A stretch of DNA of 8,143 nucleotides from Gammaproteobacteria bacterium (GTDB lineage: Bacteria; Pseudomonadota; Gammaproteobacteria; UBA9214). The DNA lies in assembly GCA_029864225.1 (NCBI GenBank), contig JAOTTU010000088.1, positions 1 to 8,143 of the forward strand, given 5' to 3'. Below, in pieces: positions 6,682 to 8,143 of the stretch. Position numbers and translations under genes: made by a program. Each line of letters begins with the position of its first letter. Position 1 is the first letter of the stretch. Under the pieces are notes generated by a model. It made no database searches. It had not been told where the DNA came from and was given only the letters and a program-made list of their open reading frames with translations.

Positions 6682-7394
6682 GATGCCGTCTGTGCGACCC
6701 GCCGTCTGAACTGATAGTCGATGACGTCTTCACGCATGTGACCGATGGTCTGGTTGGTCAGCACGCTGTGGGTGGAATCGCACACGTTGCCTTCCAGGCT
6801 GGTCGCCAGCGAACGCGCTGCCGCCACCATGGCATCGAAGGCCTTGAGGGCATCGAAGGCGGCCGGCAGCTGCAGGAACAGCACCAGCCCGCGGGTGGAG
6901 AAATCGTCCATGGCGTGCGGGTCGAAGCTGCCCGGCTCCACCAAATTCGCAACCGAGAACAGCACCCGGTCACGGCCATTGTGGCGCTCCAGGTAATGAA
7001 AGATCTGCATGTCACCGAACTCCAGGCCGGCCTTGGCCATGGCCTCCATCAGGAAGCTGCCGCGAAACGGGACACCGGGTGGCGCCATGACAAACAGGGT
7101 GACCACCTTGTCCGGCATGGCCGGCTTCGCGGGCGCCGCTGTGGCCGGCGTCTCGCCTTTCTGCCGCGGCGTGTCCCCGGCGATCAACTGGCCCAGGCTT
7201 TCCAGTTCGGCATCGACATCGGCCTTGTCACCGATAGTGTCGAACAGGGGGTCGATCCGCCTGCCTGCTTCCCTCAACTGCCGCTTGCTAGGCCGGGACG
7301 AGCCGCTGCGTTGCCCCTGCAGCCGGCTGAAGAGATAGATGCCGAGAACGATGATGATCCCGGCGAGTAGCAGTATCCAGCGCATAGTTTCCAT
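6678..7394 (-). CDS. zipA: Cell division protein ZipA
   Basis: ZipA is an inner-membrane protein that binds the FtsZ C-terminal tail and tethers the Z-ring to the membrane early in division. The 238-residue product has an N-terminal transmembrane helix (about 5-22) followed by a basic stretch (24-46), giving N-out topology as in the family. A short Ala/Pro/Lys linker follows (about 72-95). The ZipA C-terminal FtsZ-binding domain (about 96-230) is clear: GLEFGDMQIFHY (123-134), LFSVANLVEPGSFDP (145-159), FSTRGLVLFLQLP (165-177). The whole protein is shorter than E. coli ZipA (328), the loss being in the linker. Start is either Met1 (7394) or Met4 (7385); neither has a strong ribosome binding site. 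It lies 49 bases after smc and its TGA overlaps the ligA ATG by 4 bases, consistent with a conserved smc-zipA-ligA operon. Confidence 0.93.
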   Translation of the reverse strand: METMRWILLLAGIIIVLGIYLFSRLQGQRSGSSRPSKRQLREAGRRIDPLFDTIGDKADVDAELESLGQLIAGDTPRQKGETPATAAPAKPAMPDKVVTLFVMAPPGVPFRGSFLMEAMAKAGLEFGDMQIFHYLERHNGRDRVLFSVANLVEPGSFDPHAMDDFSTRGLVLFLQLPAAFDALKAFDAMVAAARSLATSLEGNVCDSTHSVLTNQTIGHMREDVIDYQFRRRVAQTAS

Positions 7395-7443
7395 GAATCA
7401 GGATCCGGCTTTCAGAAGTGCGCTAATGATAATCGAAAAACGG

Positions 7444-8143
7444 CTACATCGCGGCCATTTCAACGGCGGCGTCGATATCCACGGCCACCAGGCGCGAGAC
7501 CCCCGGTTCATTCATGGTCACGCCGGTGAGTTGATTGGCCATCTCCATGGTGATCTTGTTGTGGGTAATGAAGACAAACTGAATCTGCGTGGACATTTCC
7601 CGCACCATGTCGCAATAGCGGCTGACATTGGCGTCATCCAGCGGCGCATCGACCTCGTCGAGCATGCAGAACGGCGAGGGATTGAGGTCGAAGATGGAAA
7701 ACACCATGGCAATCGCCGTCAGGGCCTTCTCCCCGCCCGAGAGCAGATGGATGGTGCTGTTGCGTTTGCCGGGTGGCCGCGCCATGACCGTGACCCCGGT
7801 GTCCAGCAGGTCCTCGCCCGTCAGTTCCAGGTAGGCATGCCCGCCACCGAACAGCCGCGGGAAGCGCTCCTGGAAGCCCGCGTTCACCTTGTCGAAGGTC
7901 TCCTTGAAACGGGCACGGGTCTCCTTGTCGATCTTGCTGATCGCTCGCTCCAGGGTCTCGAGCGCCTCGGTTAGATCGGCGTGCTGGGCATCCAGGTAGA
8001 CCTTGCGCCGGGACTCCTCGTCGTATTCCTCGATCGCGGCCAGGTTAATCGGGCCGAGCCGCTGGATGCGTTTTTCAAGTTGTTCCGCCCGCTCCGACCA
8101 GGCTTCAACCGCGGCATCTTCATCGATTGAGGCAAGCAGTTCC
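7444..8143 (-). CDS. smc: Chromosome partition protein SMC, C-terminal part (partial)
   Basis: The gene enters from the right edge; 232 residues up to TAG (7446-7444) are visible. The frame stays open to the edge, so the GTG at 7887 is internal. The visible part starts in the end of the coiled-coil arm with the conserved RLGPINLAAIEEYDE stretch, followed by KIDKETRARFKETFDKVN. It then enters the ATPase head half: FGGGHAYLEL, the ABC signature LLSGGEKALTAIA (visible residues 133-145), Walker B FCMLDEVDAPLDDAN (158-172) and the H-loop FITHNK. SMC dimers with two ATPase heads organise and condense the nucleoid. The N-terminal Walker A half and most of the coiled coil lie outside the window. It probably heads or precedes zipA and ligA on one transcript. 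Confidence 0.96.
   Translation of the reverse strand, partial: ELLASIDEDAAVEAWSERAEQLEKRIQRLGPINLAAIEEYDEESRRKVYLDAQHADLTEALETLERAISKIDKETRARFKETFDKVNAGFQERFPRLFGGGHAYLELTGEDLLDTGVTVMARPPGKRNSTIHLLSGGEKALTAIAMVFSIFDLNPSPFCMLDEVDAPLDDANVSRYCDMVREMSTQIQFVFITHNKITMEMANQLTGVTMNEPGVSRLVAVDIDAAVEMAAM

Noticed and set aside
7395..7443. Promoter or start of a separate zipA transcript between smc and zipA
   Set aside because: Only 49 bases with no recognisable promoter boxes; readthrough from smc is the simpler reading.
7339..7974. Plus-strand 211-codon frame opposite smc and the zipA start
   Set aside because: Antisense shadow; SMC signature, Walker B and H-loop motifs on the minus strand account for this DNA.

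Overview
The window is GC-rich (about 60-70% in most genes) and looks like a chromosomal segment of a gammaproteobacterium. The strongest support is the gene order smc - zipA - ligA on the minus strand. ZipA is essentially a gammaproteobacterial division protein, and this cluster is well known in that class. No tRNA, rRNA, CRISPR array, transposase or integrase was seen. Genus cannot be told from the sequence.

Layout, left to right: (1) 1-213, plus strand, is the C-terminal end of a parvulin-type peptidyl-prolyl isomerase. (2) A perfect 13-bp hairpin (221-250) lies between this gene and the convergent minus-strand genes. (3) 274-4320, minus strand, holds a compact three-gene group: a membrane GGDEF-EAL protein (4320-2026), a 64-residue lipoprotein (2007-1813) and a MinD/ParA-like P-loop protein of 498 residues (1770-274). 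Gaps are 18 and 42 bases, so co-transcription is likely. (4) 4417-8143, minus strand, holds the smc 3' end, zipA and ligA. zipA and ligA overlap by 4 bases (ATGA).

The oddest feature is in ligA. The NAD+-dependent DNA ligase is 754 residues instead of about 670 because roughly 83 extra residues sit just before the catalytic KLDG motif. The DNA coding for them (about 6100-6357) is about 35% GC by hand count, against 65% in the 60 bases beside it, and uses codons rare in GC-rich genomes (ATA, AGA, CTA, TTA). The reading frame is open throughout and every recognisable ligase motif is kept on both sides. This looks like an in-frame acquisition of a foreign protein segment in an essential gene. 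I do not recognise the inserted segment.

Functionally, the right half serves chromosome maintenance and division: SMC in chromosome organisation, ZipA anchoring FtsZ to the membrane, LigA sealing nicks. The left group pairs a probable c-di-GMP synthesis/degradation protein with a predicted outer-membrane lipoprotein and a MinD-like protein whose nucleotide-binding motifs are altered. No function for that group as a unit can be read from the sequence.
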